In this document: in pieces, positions 53,121-61,795 of the stretch | How positions within the stretch are numbered: the first letter of the stretch is position 1 | Layout of the letters: each line of letters starts with the position of its first letter | NCBI GenBank assembly: GCA_012517355.1 | Contig: JAAYVD010000081.1 | Location: 1 to 64,000 of the forward strand | From: Candidatus Rifleibacteriota bacterium | Lineage (GTDB): Bacteria; Muiribacteriota; Ozemobacteria; Ozemobacterales; Ozemobacteraceae | DNA: 64,000 bases | Direction of reading: 5' to 3' | Program-made: the position numbers and the translations under genes | Notes under the pieces: model-generated | The model's input: only the letters and a program-made list of their open reading frames with translations | What the model was told of the DNA's origin: nothing | Database searches by the model: none

Positions 53121-54509
53121 TCACGAGGGGTCTCCGACCGGGCCGGGGCCGCTGGCGGGCCCGGCCGATGGGCCCGGCGCCGACCCACCGGGTGGGACCC
53201 CCTTGTCCTTGGGCGTGTCGGGGTCGGCCGCCTGGCCGTCGTGGGCGGTTTTGCGTTGGCGGTACCAGGTCCACAGGTCCCAGGCGGCGGACCAGACCTC
53301 GCGGTCGAGGACGAAGGCGAGGGCAGCGTAGCCGATCCGCCAGGGATGGATGCCGAGGTCGGTCTGGACCCGCCCCCCCACCGCAGCCCCCGTGAAGACC
53401 GGCTGGAAATCGAGATCGACCCGGGGCGGGAAGAACATCCCCGCGGTCTGGTAGTAGAGGCCGGTGAACACCCCCGTCAGGTGCGGTTCGGGGAAGCCGA
53501 CGCGCAGGGTGCCGGTGGTGCCGCGGTGGGAGAAGGTGCCGCGGGAGTTTTCCCAGGCGCGCCAGAAGATGGGTGAGGCCCGCCGCCAGACGAGGCGCAC
53601 CTGCCGCAGGCGGTGCCGGGTCTGACGGAACATCTGGCGGCCGCGTTGCCGGGCGGCGCGGAGGGCTTTCTGCAGCCGTTCGACGAAGCCTTCCGGCCCG
53701 GTTCCGGCCGGTTCCCGGTCGGGGGAGCCCGGCCCTCCGGCGCCGGTCCCGCCGGTCGAGGGGGGCCGGGGCGGGGTGCCGGCCGCGGCGGTCTCCGAGG
53801 CCGGGCCGGGGTCCAGCGGTATGGGGGCGGGATCCGACGCGCGGCTGACCGCAGGGGCGGGGCGGGTGGCCTCGGACGTTTCGGGCATCCCTGCAGGCCT
53901 TCGGGCCGGGGCTATGGGCGGTGCTGCCGGGGAGGGACCATCGGCCCTGGGACGGGCGGGCGGGAGCGGTTCCGCGGCCGTGGAGAGGAGCTCGTCGGGC
54001 CGGTGCGGGGCCGGGGTTGCTCCGGGGCCACGGGAAGGGGGCGTCGGCTCCGGGGTGGAGGCGGGGGTCATCCTCGGCGATTCGGCCGGAGCGGCTCCGA
54101 CGCTGGGGCCCCCGGGGCCCCCGGTGCCGGTGGGGGGCGGTGGGGCGGTGCGGAAGGGGGGAAGATCGTCGGGGGGCGGCCGTTCCGGCCGTTCCGGCCG
54201 GCCGGCCCGGTCCGGCCACCGTTTCAGGATCCGCCGCCAGGGGCCGCATTCCAGCACCAGCAGCCGGTGCCGGCGGGTGGCCACCGCGCCGAGGCGGAGG
54301 CTGCCGAAGAGGTGGGAGATCCAGCATTCCCCGCGCTGCGAGGCACGCCCGGCGCGCAGCCGGAGCCGGATGAACACGGGATGGAGGGCGAAGAACAGGC
54401 CGACCGCGAGGGCGGCCAGGGTTCCCCAGACCAGGGTGAACTTCAGCGCGGCCCAGAGGCCGCCCACCACCCAAGCGAGGCTTCCGCCCAGCCAGTTCAG
54501 CCAGTCCAT
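53121..54509 (-). CDS. DUF2953-like membrane protein with long disordered insert
   Basis: 462 residues. An N-terminal TM segment (WVVGGLWAALKFTLVWGTLAALAVGLFFAL) leads to a strand-rich start (LRLRAGRASQRGECWISHLFGSLRLG). A Pro/Ala-rich insert of about 170 residues follows. The C-terminal part (GTTGTLRVGFPEPHLTGVFTGLYYQTAGMFFPPRVDLDFQPVF) has the DUF2953 pattern seen in YtfI, the usual neighbour of GerW. The insert is unusual for the family. It follows the lipid-kinase gene by 16 bases. Confidence 0.75.
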   Translation of the reverse strand: MDWLNWLGGSLAWVVGGLWAALKFTLVWGTLAALAVGLFFALHPVFIRLRLRAGRASQRGECWISHLFGSLRLGAVATRRHRLLVLECGPWRRILKRWPDRAGRPERPERPPPDDLPPFRTAPPPPTGTGGPGGPSVGAAPAESPRMTPASTPEPTPPSRGPGATPAPHRPDELLSTAAEPLPPARPRADGPSPAAPPIAPARRPAGMPETSEATRPAPAVSRASDPAPIPLDPGPASETAAAGTPPRPPSTGGTGAGGPGSPDREPAGTGPEGFVERLQKALRAARQRGRQMFRQTRHRLRQVRLVWRRASPIFWRAWENSRGTFSHRGTTGTLRVGFPEPHLTGVFTGLYYQTAGMFFPPRVDLDFQPVFTGAAVGGRVQTDLGIHPWRIGYAALAFVLDREVWSAAWDLWTWYRQRKTAHDGQAADPDTPKDKGVPPGGSAPGPSAGPASGPGPVGDPS

Positions 54510-54525
54510 GGCGTTTCCGGCGGGA

Positions 54526-55398
54526 TCATGGCGTCACCATGGCCAGGCTGGCCGGCTCGACGCAGATCTGCAGCTCGGCGGCGGGCGGCAGGACCTCGCC
54601 GTCGAGCTGGAACCGCACGGGGCGCGGCGGCTGCAGGCGAAACTGGCGCCCACGCAGCCGCCAGGCCACGTCGGAGCCGACGCCCCGCCGGGTCCAGGCG
54701 CCCCACAGGCCCTTCAACAGGTATGGGACGGTCATCCTCCGGAACAGGACCAGGTCGAGCTGCCCGTCGTCCGGCCGGGCATCGGCAGCGAAGAACAGGC
54801 CCCCGCCATACCGCCGGAGATTGGCCACCAGGGCGAACGAGCCGGTCACGGCCGGCCGGCCGTCGACCTCGACCCGCAGGGCGGGGAAGTCGTAGCGAGG
54901 GTAGCGGCACAGCGATTCGAGGTGGTAGGCATACTGGCCGAGCCACTTCTTGGGCAGCGCGGGTACCGAGGAGGCCACGTGGGCGTCGAACTCGCAGCCG
55001 GCCACCATGAAAAACCGGCGACCGTTGCATCGCCCGGTGTCGAACCGGCGGACGGCGCCGGTCAGCAGGGTCTTGGCGGCCTCCCGGAGCTGGAGCGGGA
55101 TGCCCAGCTCACGGGCGATGACGTTGGCGGTGCCGGCGGGCAGCAGGCCGATCACCCCCTGGGGCGGCAGGCCGTTGAGCGCCTCGAAGAAGGTGCCGTC
55201 GCCGCCGACGGCGGTGACCAGGGTGTCGGGGTCGGTCCCGAGGTCGGCGGCCAGGCGGGTCGCCTCCCCAGGGCCGGTGGTCCAGATGAGGCGGGTATCG
55301 ACCGAGCGGGCCAGCAGGGCGGCGGCGTCCTCGACGGCAGGCCGGGTGACCGCGCGGGAGTTCGGGTTGACCAGCAGGACGATCCTACGCAGGGGCAT
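54526..55398 (-). CDS. Diacylglycerol/lipid kinase family protein
   Basis: 290 residues. LLVNPNSRAV, AVGGDGTFFEALNGL (nucleotide-binding GGDGT) and GLLPAGTANVIARELG place it in the DAGK catalytic-domain family (YegS/DgkB/BmrU). It would phosphorylate diacylglycerol or a related lipid at the membrane. The ATG at 55398 overlaps the preceding gene by 14 bases, so the metallo-beta-lactamase-fold, kinase and DUF2953 genes form one operon. Confidence 0.93.
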   Translation of the reverse strand: MPLRRIVLLVNPNSRAVTRPAVEDAAALLARSVDTRLIWTTGPGEATRLAADLGTDPDTLVTAVGGDGTFFEALNGLPPQGVIGLLPAGTANVIARELGIPLQLREAAKTLLTGAVRRFDTGRCNGRRFFMVAGCEFDAHVASSVPALPKKWLGQYAYHLESLCRYPRYDFPALRVEVDGRPAVTGSFALVANLRRYGGGLFFAADARPDDGQLDLVLFRRMTVPYLLKGLWGAWTRRGVGSDVAWRLRGRQFRLQPPRPVRFQLDGEVLPPAAELQICVEPASLAMVTP

Positions 55399-56251
55399 CG
55401 CAGGCAACCGTCGTGGGATGCTCGAGGGAACCGGTGAGCCGGCGGAAAGCGGGGCGGGGGTCGTGGCTGAAGACGACCAGGACGTCCTGGCCGAGGGCCT
55501 TGCCCAGGAGATTCCGGCGGGCGGCCAGCGTCTCGAGGGGAAACTGGTCGTAGGAGGTCTTCCACGACAGCCCGAGGTGGAACGGGGTCGGGCAGATGTC
55601 GCCGGGGAAGAACAGGACGTCCTGGCCGTCGGTGATCCGCACCATCTGGTGGTGGCGGGTGTGGCCGCCGGTGACCTGCAAGAACACCCCCGGCAGGGGG
55701 CGCTGGTTGCCGCGGAGCCGGACGAGCCGGCCCGACTCGAGGAGGGGCAGGAAATCGGCGAACCGGTAGGCGTTGGCTTCCCCGTCGGGGGGGGCGCAGG
55801 CGTCCTGCCATTCCCCTTCCTGCACCAGGAAGGCGGCGCGGGGAAAGGCGGGAAGGACTTCCTGCCGGTCGTCGGAAAAGACGGTCGCGCCGCCGGCGTG
55901 GTCGGTATGGAGGTGGGTGAAGATGACGTGGGTGACATCGGCGGGGGTCAGGCCGAGCGGGGCCAGGCGTTCGGCCCAGGGGCGGGGGTGGCCGGCCCCG
56001 CGGACTTCCCGTTGCCTTTCGGTGAGGCGGGTGCCGACGCCGGTGTCGACCAGGGCGAGGAAATCGGGCCCCTTGACGAGGAGCTGGTTGACGCCGAGGG
56101 TGACGCGGTTGCGGTCGTCGGGGGGGAGTTTCTGCGCCCAGGCGGAGCGGGGAATGATGCCGAACACCGATCCCCCGTCCCATTTGAGGTGATCTCCGGA
56201 CAGGAGGTAGACGTCGTAGGAGCCGATGCGGATGTGGGAATTCTGGGTCAT
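55385..56251 (-). CDS. Metallo-beta-lactamase-fold hydrolase
   Basis: 288 residues. The metal motif THLHTDHAGG and later His in GGHTRHHQM, Asp in FPGDICPT and His in VFSHDP fit the binuclear MBL fold. The closest style is the quorum-quenching lactonase/YtnP group, but the substrate cannot be told from sequence. The ATG at 56251 (MTQNSHIRI) is preferred; the longer extension is Arg-rich and crosses the promoter at 56291-56319. Confidence 0.9.
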   Translation of the reverse strand: MTQNSHIRIGSYDVYLLSGDHLKWDGGSVFGIIPRSAWAQKLPPDDRNRVTLGVNQLLVKGPDFLALVDTGVGTRLTERQREVRGAGHPRPWAERLAPLGLTPADVTHVIFTHLHTDHAGGATVFSDDRQEVLPAFPRAAFLVQEGEWQDACAPPDGEANAYRFADFLPLLESGRLVRLRGNQRPLPGVFLQVTGGHTRHHQMVRITDGQDVLFFPGDICPTPFHLGLSWKTSYDQFPLETLAARRNLLGKALGQDVLVVFSHDPRPAFRRLTGSLEHPTTVACDAPA

Positions 56252-56290
56252 GGCAGAGAGGCGCCGACGGTTTCGGCGGCGGTCACGGCG

Positions 56291-56319
56291 ATTATGCCAC
56301 AAATCGGGGCTGCTGACCA
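56291..56319 (-). promoter_or_regulatory. Promoter of the MBL-lipid-kinase-DUF2953 operon
   Basis: TGGTCA, a 17-base spacer and CATAAT on the minus strand, about 40 bases before the ATG at 56251. The rest of 56320-56510 shows no gene. Confidence 0.55.
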
Positions 56320-56512
56320 CCACGCCGCGGTCCCGGGACCCATGAGGCATCCCGGCCGCCGGGTGCGGCGAAGCCGCAATTCTCACGATGGGCTCTGGAG
56401 CGGTTTTCCGGGCAACTTCGGTCTGACTTGTCGATGGGGCCGATGCCTGCTTAACTCCCTGTTCATCAGAAGAGCTTCGGAACGATGAGTGAGAATTCCT
56501 GGCGGCGGAGGG

Positions 56513-56561
56513 GCGGGGTTGGCAGTGGGCGCGGGGGTGGAGCGGGGTTGGCAGTGGGCGC
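56513..56561 (+). repeat. Tandem 29-bp duplication over the -35 region
   Basis: GCGGGGTTGGCAGTGGGCGC occurs at 56513-56532 and again at 56542-56561, a period of 29 bases. Each copy carries TTGGCA, but only the second is spaced correctly to a -10 box. Confidence 0.8.
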
Positions 56562-56577
56562 TGGGGAGCGCTACAAT
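56548..56577 (+). promoter_or_regulatory. Promoter of the aldo/keto reductase gene
   Basis: TTGGCA, an 18-base spacer and TACAAT, ending 21 bases before the ATG at 56599. Confidence 0.7.
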
Positions 56578-56598
56578 GGGGCCCTGGAGGACCAGCGC

Positions 56599-57555
56599 AT
56601 GGAACGTCGTTTTCTTGGCCAGACCGGCATACCTGTCACTGCCCTCGGGGTGGGCACCCTGACCATGAGCCCCCTGCAGCGGGGTTTGTCGGCAGAAGAA
56701 GGCAGCCGGATCATCCTGGCCGCCCTGGAAGGAGGGGTCGGCTTCGTCGACACCGCCCAGTCCTACGGCTCCTACCCGCACGTGGCCCGCGCCCTGGCCG
56801 AATGGCGTGGCCCGCGGCCGACCATCGCCTCGAAATCGGCGGCGCGCACCGGGCCCGAGATGACCCGGGCGGTCGACGAGGCGCTGACCGCTCTCGGGGT
56901 CGGGACGATCGACGTCTTCTGCCTGCACGCGGTCAAGGACGCCGAGGACCTGCGGCAGCGGGAGGGGGCGGTCGAAGCCCTGCTCACCGCCCGCGCGGCG
57001 GGGAAGATCCGGGCGGTGGGGGCCAGTTCTCACTGGCTGGGCGCGTTGCGGGTGTTGGCCGATGACCGGCGGTTCGGGGTGCTGCACCCGATGGTCAACC
57101 GGCAGGGGTTCGGGATCATCGATGGCACGCTCGACGAGATGGTCGCCTTGCTGGCCCGGGGCCGGGCGGCGGGGCAGGGGGTGTATGCCATGAAGCCGAT
57201 GGGCGGGGGGCATCTGCGCGGCGAGGCGGCGGCCGCCCTGCGCTGGGTGTTCGACCAGCCGGTGGTCGATGCGGCGGCGGTGGGGATGACCAGCCTCGAC
57301 GAGGTGGCCATGAACCTGGCCGTGGCGCGGGGCGAGCCGGTCGATCCCGCGTTCGCGGCGCGGGTGGCGGGACAGCCCCGCCGCCTGTTCATCAACGGGG
57401 TGATCTGCCGCCGGTGCGGCCGGTGTGTCGAGGATTGCCCGCAGCAGGCGCTGACCCAGGTGGCGGGGGAACCGCCCCGGGTCGAGGCCGGCCGGTGCGT
57501 GCTGTGCGGCTATTGCGCGCCGCGGTGCCCCACCTTCGCCATCCGGGTCATCTGA
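56599..57555 (+). CDS. Aldo/keto reductase fused to a 2[4Fe-4S] ferredoxin domain
   Basis: 318 residues. The TIM-barrel part begins MERRFLGQTGIPVTALGVGT and keeps Asp/Tyr in FVDTAQSYG, Lys in TIASKSA and His in CLHAV. The C-terminal 55 residues carry two clusters, CRRCGRCVEDCP and CVLCGYCAPRCP. Such fusions are common in anaerobes, and electrons may come from ferredoxin instead of NADPH. The ATG at 56599 has GGAGGA upstream; the upstream in-frame extension crosses the promoter. Confidence 0.92.
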   Translation: MERRFLGQTGIPVTALGVGTLTMSPLQRGLSAEEGSRIILAALEGGVGFVDTAQSYGSYPHVARALAEWRGPRPTIASKSAARTGPEMTRAVDEALTALGVGTIDVFCLHAVKDAEDLRQREGAVEALLTARAAGKIRAVGASSHWLGALRVLADDRRFGVLHPMVNRQGFGIIDGTLDEMVALLARGRAAGQGVYAMKPMGGGHLRGEAAAALRWVFDQPVVDAAAVGMTSLDEVAMNLAVARGEPVDPAFAARVAGQPRRLFINGVICRRCGRCVEDCPQQALTQVAGEPPRVEAGRCVLCGYCAPRCPTFAIRVI

Positions 57556-57573
57556 CGGGCGGCCCGGGCGGGG

Positions 57574-58521
57574 TCAGTTCCCGGCCGATTCCTCCTCGAG
57601 GCGGAAGGAGACGTTGAGGGGGCCGATGGCGTAGGTGTCCTCCTTGACCACCGCGATCAGGGTCAGCTTGCGGCCCAGCGAGCGGACCTGGTTGACCATG
57701 TCGTAGAAGGACAGCATCGATTCTGAGGACAGGTCGCCGAACCGCCCGGTGAGAGGGTTGCCGATCATGCCGAGGCGCACGACCTCGTGGTTGATCTCGT
57801 CCATGAAGTCGCGCAACAGGCGGGCGATCTGCGGCCGGTCGAGGGTGCCGTCGATCTCGATGCTGGCGATCTCCTGGCCGGCCCGGAAGATGAGGTCGTT
57901 GGGCCGGACCAGGAACCGGACCTCGCCGAGAGCCTCGCCGATGCTGATGTTCTGCCCCGCCACCGCCCCCACCACCATGTCACCGCTGGCGCTGGCGATG
58001 AGTTCGGCCATCTTCGCCAGCTGGGGGCGGTTCTCGGTGAAGAAGACCCCCTCGTCCTTCACCCGCAGGCCGCGATCCCGGGCCCGCGAGGCGAGGTCGT
58101 CGACGTAGCGGTGCAGGTCCTCGAGGATGGCGGCGGCGGTCTGGCTGGCCGGGATGACGATCGCCGACAGCGGCTCGTCCTTGCGGAAGACGACCAGTTC
58201 CTCCTGCTTGACCCGCACCTGGTCCCGCAGGTCGATGATGTCCTTCTGGAGGCGCTCCCGCTCCTTGCCCAGCGTTTCCACATCGTGGGTGAGCTGTTGC
58301 ACCGAGAACAGGGCGATGCGCACGTCCTCGCTGATGATGGCGGCGACGGTCAGGGTCAGCAGGGTGATCAGCATGCCCGTGGAGATGGCGACCAGCAGCG
58401 CGGTCACCCGTGGCCGGAGGCCGAACAGGGTGAGGCGGCGCTTGCCGACCCAGGTGCCCAGCGCGTCGCCCAGGTAGGCGATGACGGCGCTGACGACCAG
58501 CAGGACGAGGATGTGGGTCAT
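57574..58521 (-). CDS. DUF3084 membrane protein
   Basis: 315 residues. Two hydrophobic segments at the start (ILVLLVVSAVIAYLGDALG and VTALLVAISTGMLITLLTLTVAAI) flank GKRRLTLFGLRPR. A coiled coil (QQLTHDVETLGKERERLQKDIIDLRDQVRVKQEEL) and a mixed alpha/beta domain follow. This matches DUF3084, whose role is unknown. It follows lptB by 40 bases on the same strand, which hints at an envelope role. Confidence 0.88.
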   Translation of the reverse strand: MTHILVLLVVSAVIAYLGDALGTWVGKRRLTLFGLRPRVTALLVAISTGMLITLLTLTVAAIISEDVRIALFSVQQLTHDVETLGKERERLQKDIIDLRDQVRVKQEELVVFRKDEPLSAIVIPASQTAAAILEDLHRYVDDLASRARDRGLRVKDEGVFFTENRPQLAKMAELIASASGDMVVGAVAGQNISIGEALGEVRFLVRPNDLIFRAGQEIASIEIDGTLDRPQIARLLRDFMDEINHEVVRLGMIGNPLTGRFGDLSSESMLSFYDMVNQVRSLGRKLTLIAVVKEDTYAIGPLNVSFRLEEESAGN

Positions 58522-58561
58522 GTCGCGGCAAGGCGCCGCCCGGCCGCCGGACCGGGGCGGG

Positions 58562-59470
58562 TCACAGGACGTCCTTCTCGATCTGGTCGAGCTGGAACCG
58601 GTCGCCCAGGTAGAACTTGCGGGCGGTCTCGTCGTGGGCGACGAACTCGGCGGTGCCCGAGACCAGGATGCGGCCGAGGTTCATGATGTAGGCGCGGTCG
58701 ACGATGGCGAGGGTCTCGCGCACGTTGTGGTCGGTGATCAGCAGGCCCAGTCCCTTGCGTTGCAGCTGCAGGATGATCGACTGGATGTCCCCCACGGCGA
58801 TCGGATCGACCCCGGCGAACGGCTCGTCGAGCAGGATGAAGCTGGGCTCGGCGGCCAGGGCGCGGGCGATCTCGACGCGCCGCCGCTCGCCGCCCGACAG
58901 GCTGAACCCCATGCTGTGCCGGATGCGGCCGATGTTGAGGTCGTCGAGCAGTTTCTCGAGCCGCTCCTTCTGCTCCCGCGGGGAGATGGGCAGGTTCTCG
59001 AGGATCAGCTCGATGTTCTGCTGCACGGTCAGCTTGCGGAAGACCGAGGCCTCCTGTGGCAGATAGCCGATGCCCATGCGGGCGCGCTGGTACATGGAGC
59101 GCTGGGCGATGTTGCGGTGGTTGAACCAGATGGTGCCGGTGTCGGGCTTGATCAGCCCGACGACCATGTAGAAGGTGGTGGTCTTGCCGGCCCCGTTCGG
59201 ACCGAGCAGGCCGACGATCTCGCCCTTGCGGATCTCGAGGGAGACGTGGTCGACGACCTTGCGTCCCGAGTAGGTCTTCGAGACGCCCTCCACCTTGATC
59301 TCGTCGCGGGCGCCAGGGGCGGCGGGCGGCATGGGGCCGGGAGCCGCCGACGGGGCGGGGCCGGAAGTGGGGGAAGGATCGGGGCCAGGGGTGGGGGAAG
59401 GGGCCGCGCCGGGGGGAAGGGGCGGCTCGTGGGCCGGGGGGGCTGGCGGGAGTGGGGTACCGGTCTTCAT
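58562..59470 (-). CDS. lptB: LPS export ABC transporter ATPase LptB with Pro-rich N-terminus
   Basis: 302 residues. It powers lipopolysaccharide extraction from the inner membrane with LptFG. Walker A is [10 protein letters not shown], the signature is [15 protein letters not shown] and Walker B is [35 protein letters not shown] is typical of LptB. The first 55 residues are Pro/Ala-rich and precede the usual start of the family near [13 protein letters not shown]; the true start may be further in. lptF and lptG are not in the window. Confidence 0.93.
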   Translation of the reverse strand: MKTGTPLPPAPPAHEPPLPPGAAPSPTPGPDPSPTSGPAPSAAPGPMPPAAPGARDEIKVEGVSKTYSGRKVVDHVSLEIRKGEIVGLLGPNGAGKTTTFYMVVGLIKPDTGTIWFNHRNIAQRSMYQRARMGIGYLPQEASVFRKLTVQQNIELILENLPISPREQKERLEKLLDDLNIGRIRHSMGFSLSGGERRRVEIARALAAEPSFILLDEPFAGVDPIAVGDIQSIILQLQRKGLGLLITDHNVRETLAIVDRAYIMNLGRILVSGTAEFVAHDETARKFYLGDRFQLDQIEKDVL

Positions 59471-59483
59471 GGCTGGTGGCGGC

Positions 59484-60602
59484 TCATTCCGAACCGGCTT
59501 CGATCGGGGCGGGTTCTTGCCCCTCCCCGCCGACGGGGGTGTATTTGCCCGGCGGGAGACCGGCGGGAGGCTCGTCTCCGGAAGGTTCCTCGGGTTCGGC
59601 GAAGGCCTCCCCCTCGGAGGTCTCCCCGGCTTCGCCGGTTCCCCGGCCGGCTTTCCGCTTCCCTTCCTTGCCGCCGCCGGCCTCGTCGCCGCCGGCTTCC
59701 TCCCCTTCCGCGGTCTTCTTTTTCTTCTTCCGGTCCTTCTTGTCCTTGTCGTCGCCGGGGGCCTTGGCACCCTTGGGGTAGACGGTGGCGTGGACGTTGC
59801 CGACCGCGATCGTGCGGTCCTCGTTCGGGTAGTAGATGATCTTGTTGGCGTAGAGTTCCGACACCTGCTCCTCGGCGTTGGGAGCCTCGCGCGAGGTCTG
59901 GTAGGCGTGGGCGTGGCCGACGATGATCATCCGGTTCTCCTTGTCGAGGTAGATGGCCTTGTCGCCGGTGGCCCGCAGGGTCTTGGTGACGATCACCACG
60001 TTGTTGCGGGCGATCGCCTTGTCCTCCGCGGAGAACAGTTCCAGGGTCTCGCAGACGAGGTCGGAGATCGGCTCCTTCTCGTTCTCCTTCGCCTCCTCAT
60101 CGGTCTCCGCCTCGCGGTAGGGGACCTCGACGACGTGCACGTCGCCCTTGGCCAGGAAACGGTTTTCCTTGTTGAACCCCTCGACCTCGTTGCAGGTCAG
60201 GATGACCCGGGTCTTCTTCTTGGTCTTCGTGCCGTCCTCCTCGCGCGTCTCCCGTTCGACGATGCGCGTGAGGCGCGGGTTGCCCTTGGCCAGGATGCGG
60301 TCCTCCTTGACGTAGGCCTCGAGGTAGTCGGACGTGAGGACCGATCCGGGCTGGGTGACCTCGACGTTGTCGATGGCCTTGACCAGTTCGAGGGTGCGGT
60401 CGTAGATGCCGCGGTCGGCGATGAGGACGGTGTCCTTCTGGGTGGCCTTCAGGCCGCCCCGGGCCACGTAGACGTTGTTCTCGAAGGTCATCAGCCGGCT
60501 GGTGATCAGCATGTCGCCGGCCGTGATCGAGGTCAGGGCGGCGGCCGGCCCGGCCGCGAACAGGGCGGCCAGCACCAGGAACCAGACCATGGCGCGGGTC
60601 AT
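59484..60602 (-). CDS. lptA: LPS transport periplasmic bridge protein LptA with long charged tail
   Basis: 372 residues. A signal peptide ([18 protein letters not shown]) is followed by an OstA/LptA beta-jellyroll ([75 protein letters not shown]). It is about twice the E. coli length. The last 105 residues are Lys- then Glu/Gly-rich and low-complexity. The ATG at 60602 overlaps the lptC stop as ATGA. Confidence 0.88.
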   Translation of the reverse strand: MTRAMVWFLVLAALFAAGPAAALTSITAGDMLITSRLMTFENNVYVARGGLKATQKDTVLIADRGIYDRTLELVKAIDNVEVTQPGSVLTSDYLEAYVKEDRILAKGNPRLTRIVERETREEDGTKTKKKTRVILTCNEVEGFNKENRFLAKGDVHVVEVPYREAETDEEAKENEKEPISDLVCETLELFSAEDKAIARNNVVIVTKTLRATGDKAIYLDKENRMIIVGHAHAYQTSREAPNAEEQVSELYANKIIYYPNEDRTIAVGNVHATVYPKGAKAPGDDKDKKDRKKKKKTAEGEEAGGDEAGGGKEGKRKAGRGTGEAGETSEGEAFAEPEEPSGDEPPAGLPPGKYTPVGGEGQEPAPIEAGSE

Positions 60603-61795
60603 GGCCTGCGCCCCGGCATGGGAATCCCCGTGGGGGCGCCCGCCGGCATGGACGCCACACCCCTGGTGCCGCCCACGGCCGTCGGCACGACCGGCGTGGC
60701 GCGGGGCGCCGGCAGGGGGATGCCGGTGGCGGTCGCCGGCCCCGCCGTGGTGGCGGGTCGGCGGGGGGTGGGGGCTGCGGGCAGCGGCGTCCGGGAGGCC
60801 GTGGCGGTCGCTGGGGTGGTGGCGGCCGGCGTCCGGGGATTGGGCGCGGGTCGGCGTGGCAAGGGAATGCCGGTGGCGGTGGCCATTGGGGCGGTGGTGG
60901 CTGGTGACACGGGGGGAAGGTCCGTGGCGGTGGGCACATCCGCCGGTGGTTTCCGGGTGCCTGGCCGGTCGGAGCCGGGGCGCCTGGGCAGAGGAATGCC
61001 TGTGGCGGTGGCCAGGGGTGGGGTTCCGGCCGGGGAGCCGTCGGAAATCGTGCCCGGTTGGGTGGCCGGGCTGACGGTGGCGCCGGGCTGGCCAGCGTCC
61101 TCGGGGGCGTTGGCCGGGATCTCGAGGAAATGGCCGTCCTGGCCGGGGGGGCCGGTGACTTCGGCCGGAGCGTCGGCGGCGCCCATGCCGGCCATGCCGT
61201 CCTGCGCGGCCGCGGCCGGGGCGGCGGCCGACCGCGAGGCGGCGGCGGTCTCCGAGGCCGAGGGCCAGATGCGGATGAGGACGTCGCGTTCCAGGGAGCC
61301 GGTCCGGTCCTGGGTGTTGTAGCGGAACTCGCGTCCGGTGATGATCATGTCGTCCTTCCAGATGGTGACGGGCATGGAAGTATACAACTCTTTCCGGGAA
61401 AAGAAATAGCGCAGTTCCTCGGAGCGCATCCGCTGGCCGTCGGAGGAGCGCATCCGGACGTCGCCCCAGAACCGGGCTTCGAAGGGGGTCTTGAACGCCC
61501 ATGAGGCGACCAGCTGGCCGGTGCGGGTGGCCACCTCCTTGTCGAAGAACAGGGTTCGCACCCGGCTGGCGTTCATGTTGTTCTGGGAATCGTCCATGTC
61601 CACCACATCGGCATACATGCGGGCGTGTTCGAACCCCTGGTCGAGTTCGCTGAAGTGGACGTCGGTGAGTTTCATGCGGGCCTTCTGATACTTGGACTGG
61701 ACGTCCTTTTCCAGGTCGTCGTCCTTCAGGATGATGATCAAAAAGACCATCAGCACGAGGAACCAGAACCACCCCTTGGTGTAGAAGTCCCTCAC
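60599..61795 (-). CDS. lptC: LPS export protein LptC with repetitive Pro-rich tail
   Basis: 398 residues. One N-terminal TM segment (GWFWFLVLMVFLIIILKDDD) leads to an LptC-like beta domain (about 40-180: KLTDVHFSELDQGFEHARMYADVV, GDVRMRSSDGQRMRSEELRYFFSRKELYT, GREFRYNTQDRTGSLERDV). The remaining 215 residues are Pro/Ala/Thr-rich with TATGIPLPRRP-like units repeated about five times. The start is GTG at 61795, overlapping the acyltransferase stop as GTGA. The domain is weakly conserved, but the location between lpxL and lptA supports it. Confidence 0.82.
   Translation of the reverse strand: MRDFYTKGWFWFLVLMVFLIIILKDDDLEKDVQSKYQKARMKLTDVHFSELDQGFEHARMYADVVDMDDSQNNMNASRVRTLFFDKEVATRTGQLVASWAFKTPFEARFWGDVRMRSSDGQRMRSEELRYFFSRKELYTSMPVTIWKDDMIITGREFRYNTQDRTGSLERDVLIRIWPSASETAAASRSAAAPAAAAQDGMAGMGAADAPAEVTGPPGQDGHFLEIPANAPEDAGQPGATVSPATQPGTISDGSPAGTPPLATATGIPLPRRPGSDRPGTRKPPADVPTATDLPPVSPATTAPMATATGIPLPRRPAPNPRTPAATTPATATASRTPLPAAPTPRRPATTAGPATATGIPLPAPRATPVVPTAVGGTRGVASMPAGAPTGIPMPGRRP

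Noticed and set aside
56485-56598. N-terminal extension of the aldo/keto reductase
   Set aside because: The extension is Gly/Arg-rich, crosses the duplicated promoter and lies before a good ribosome-binding site at the ATG at 56599.
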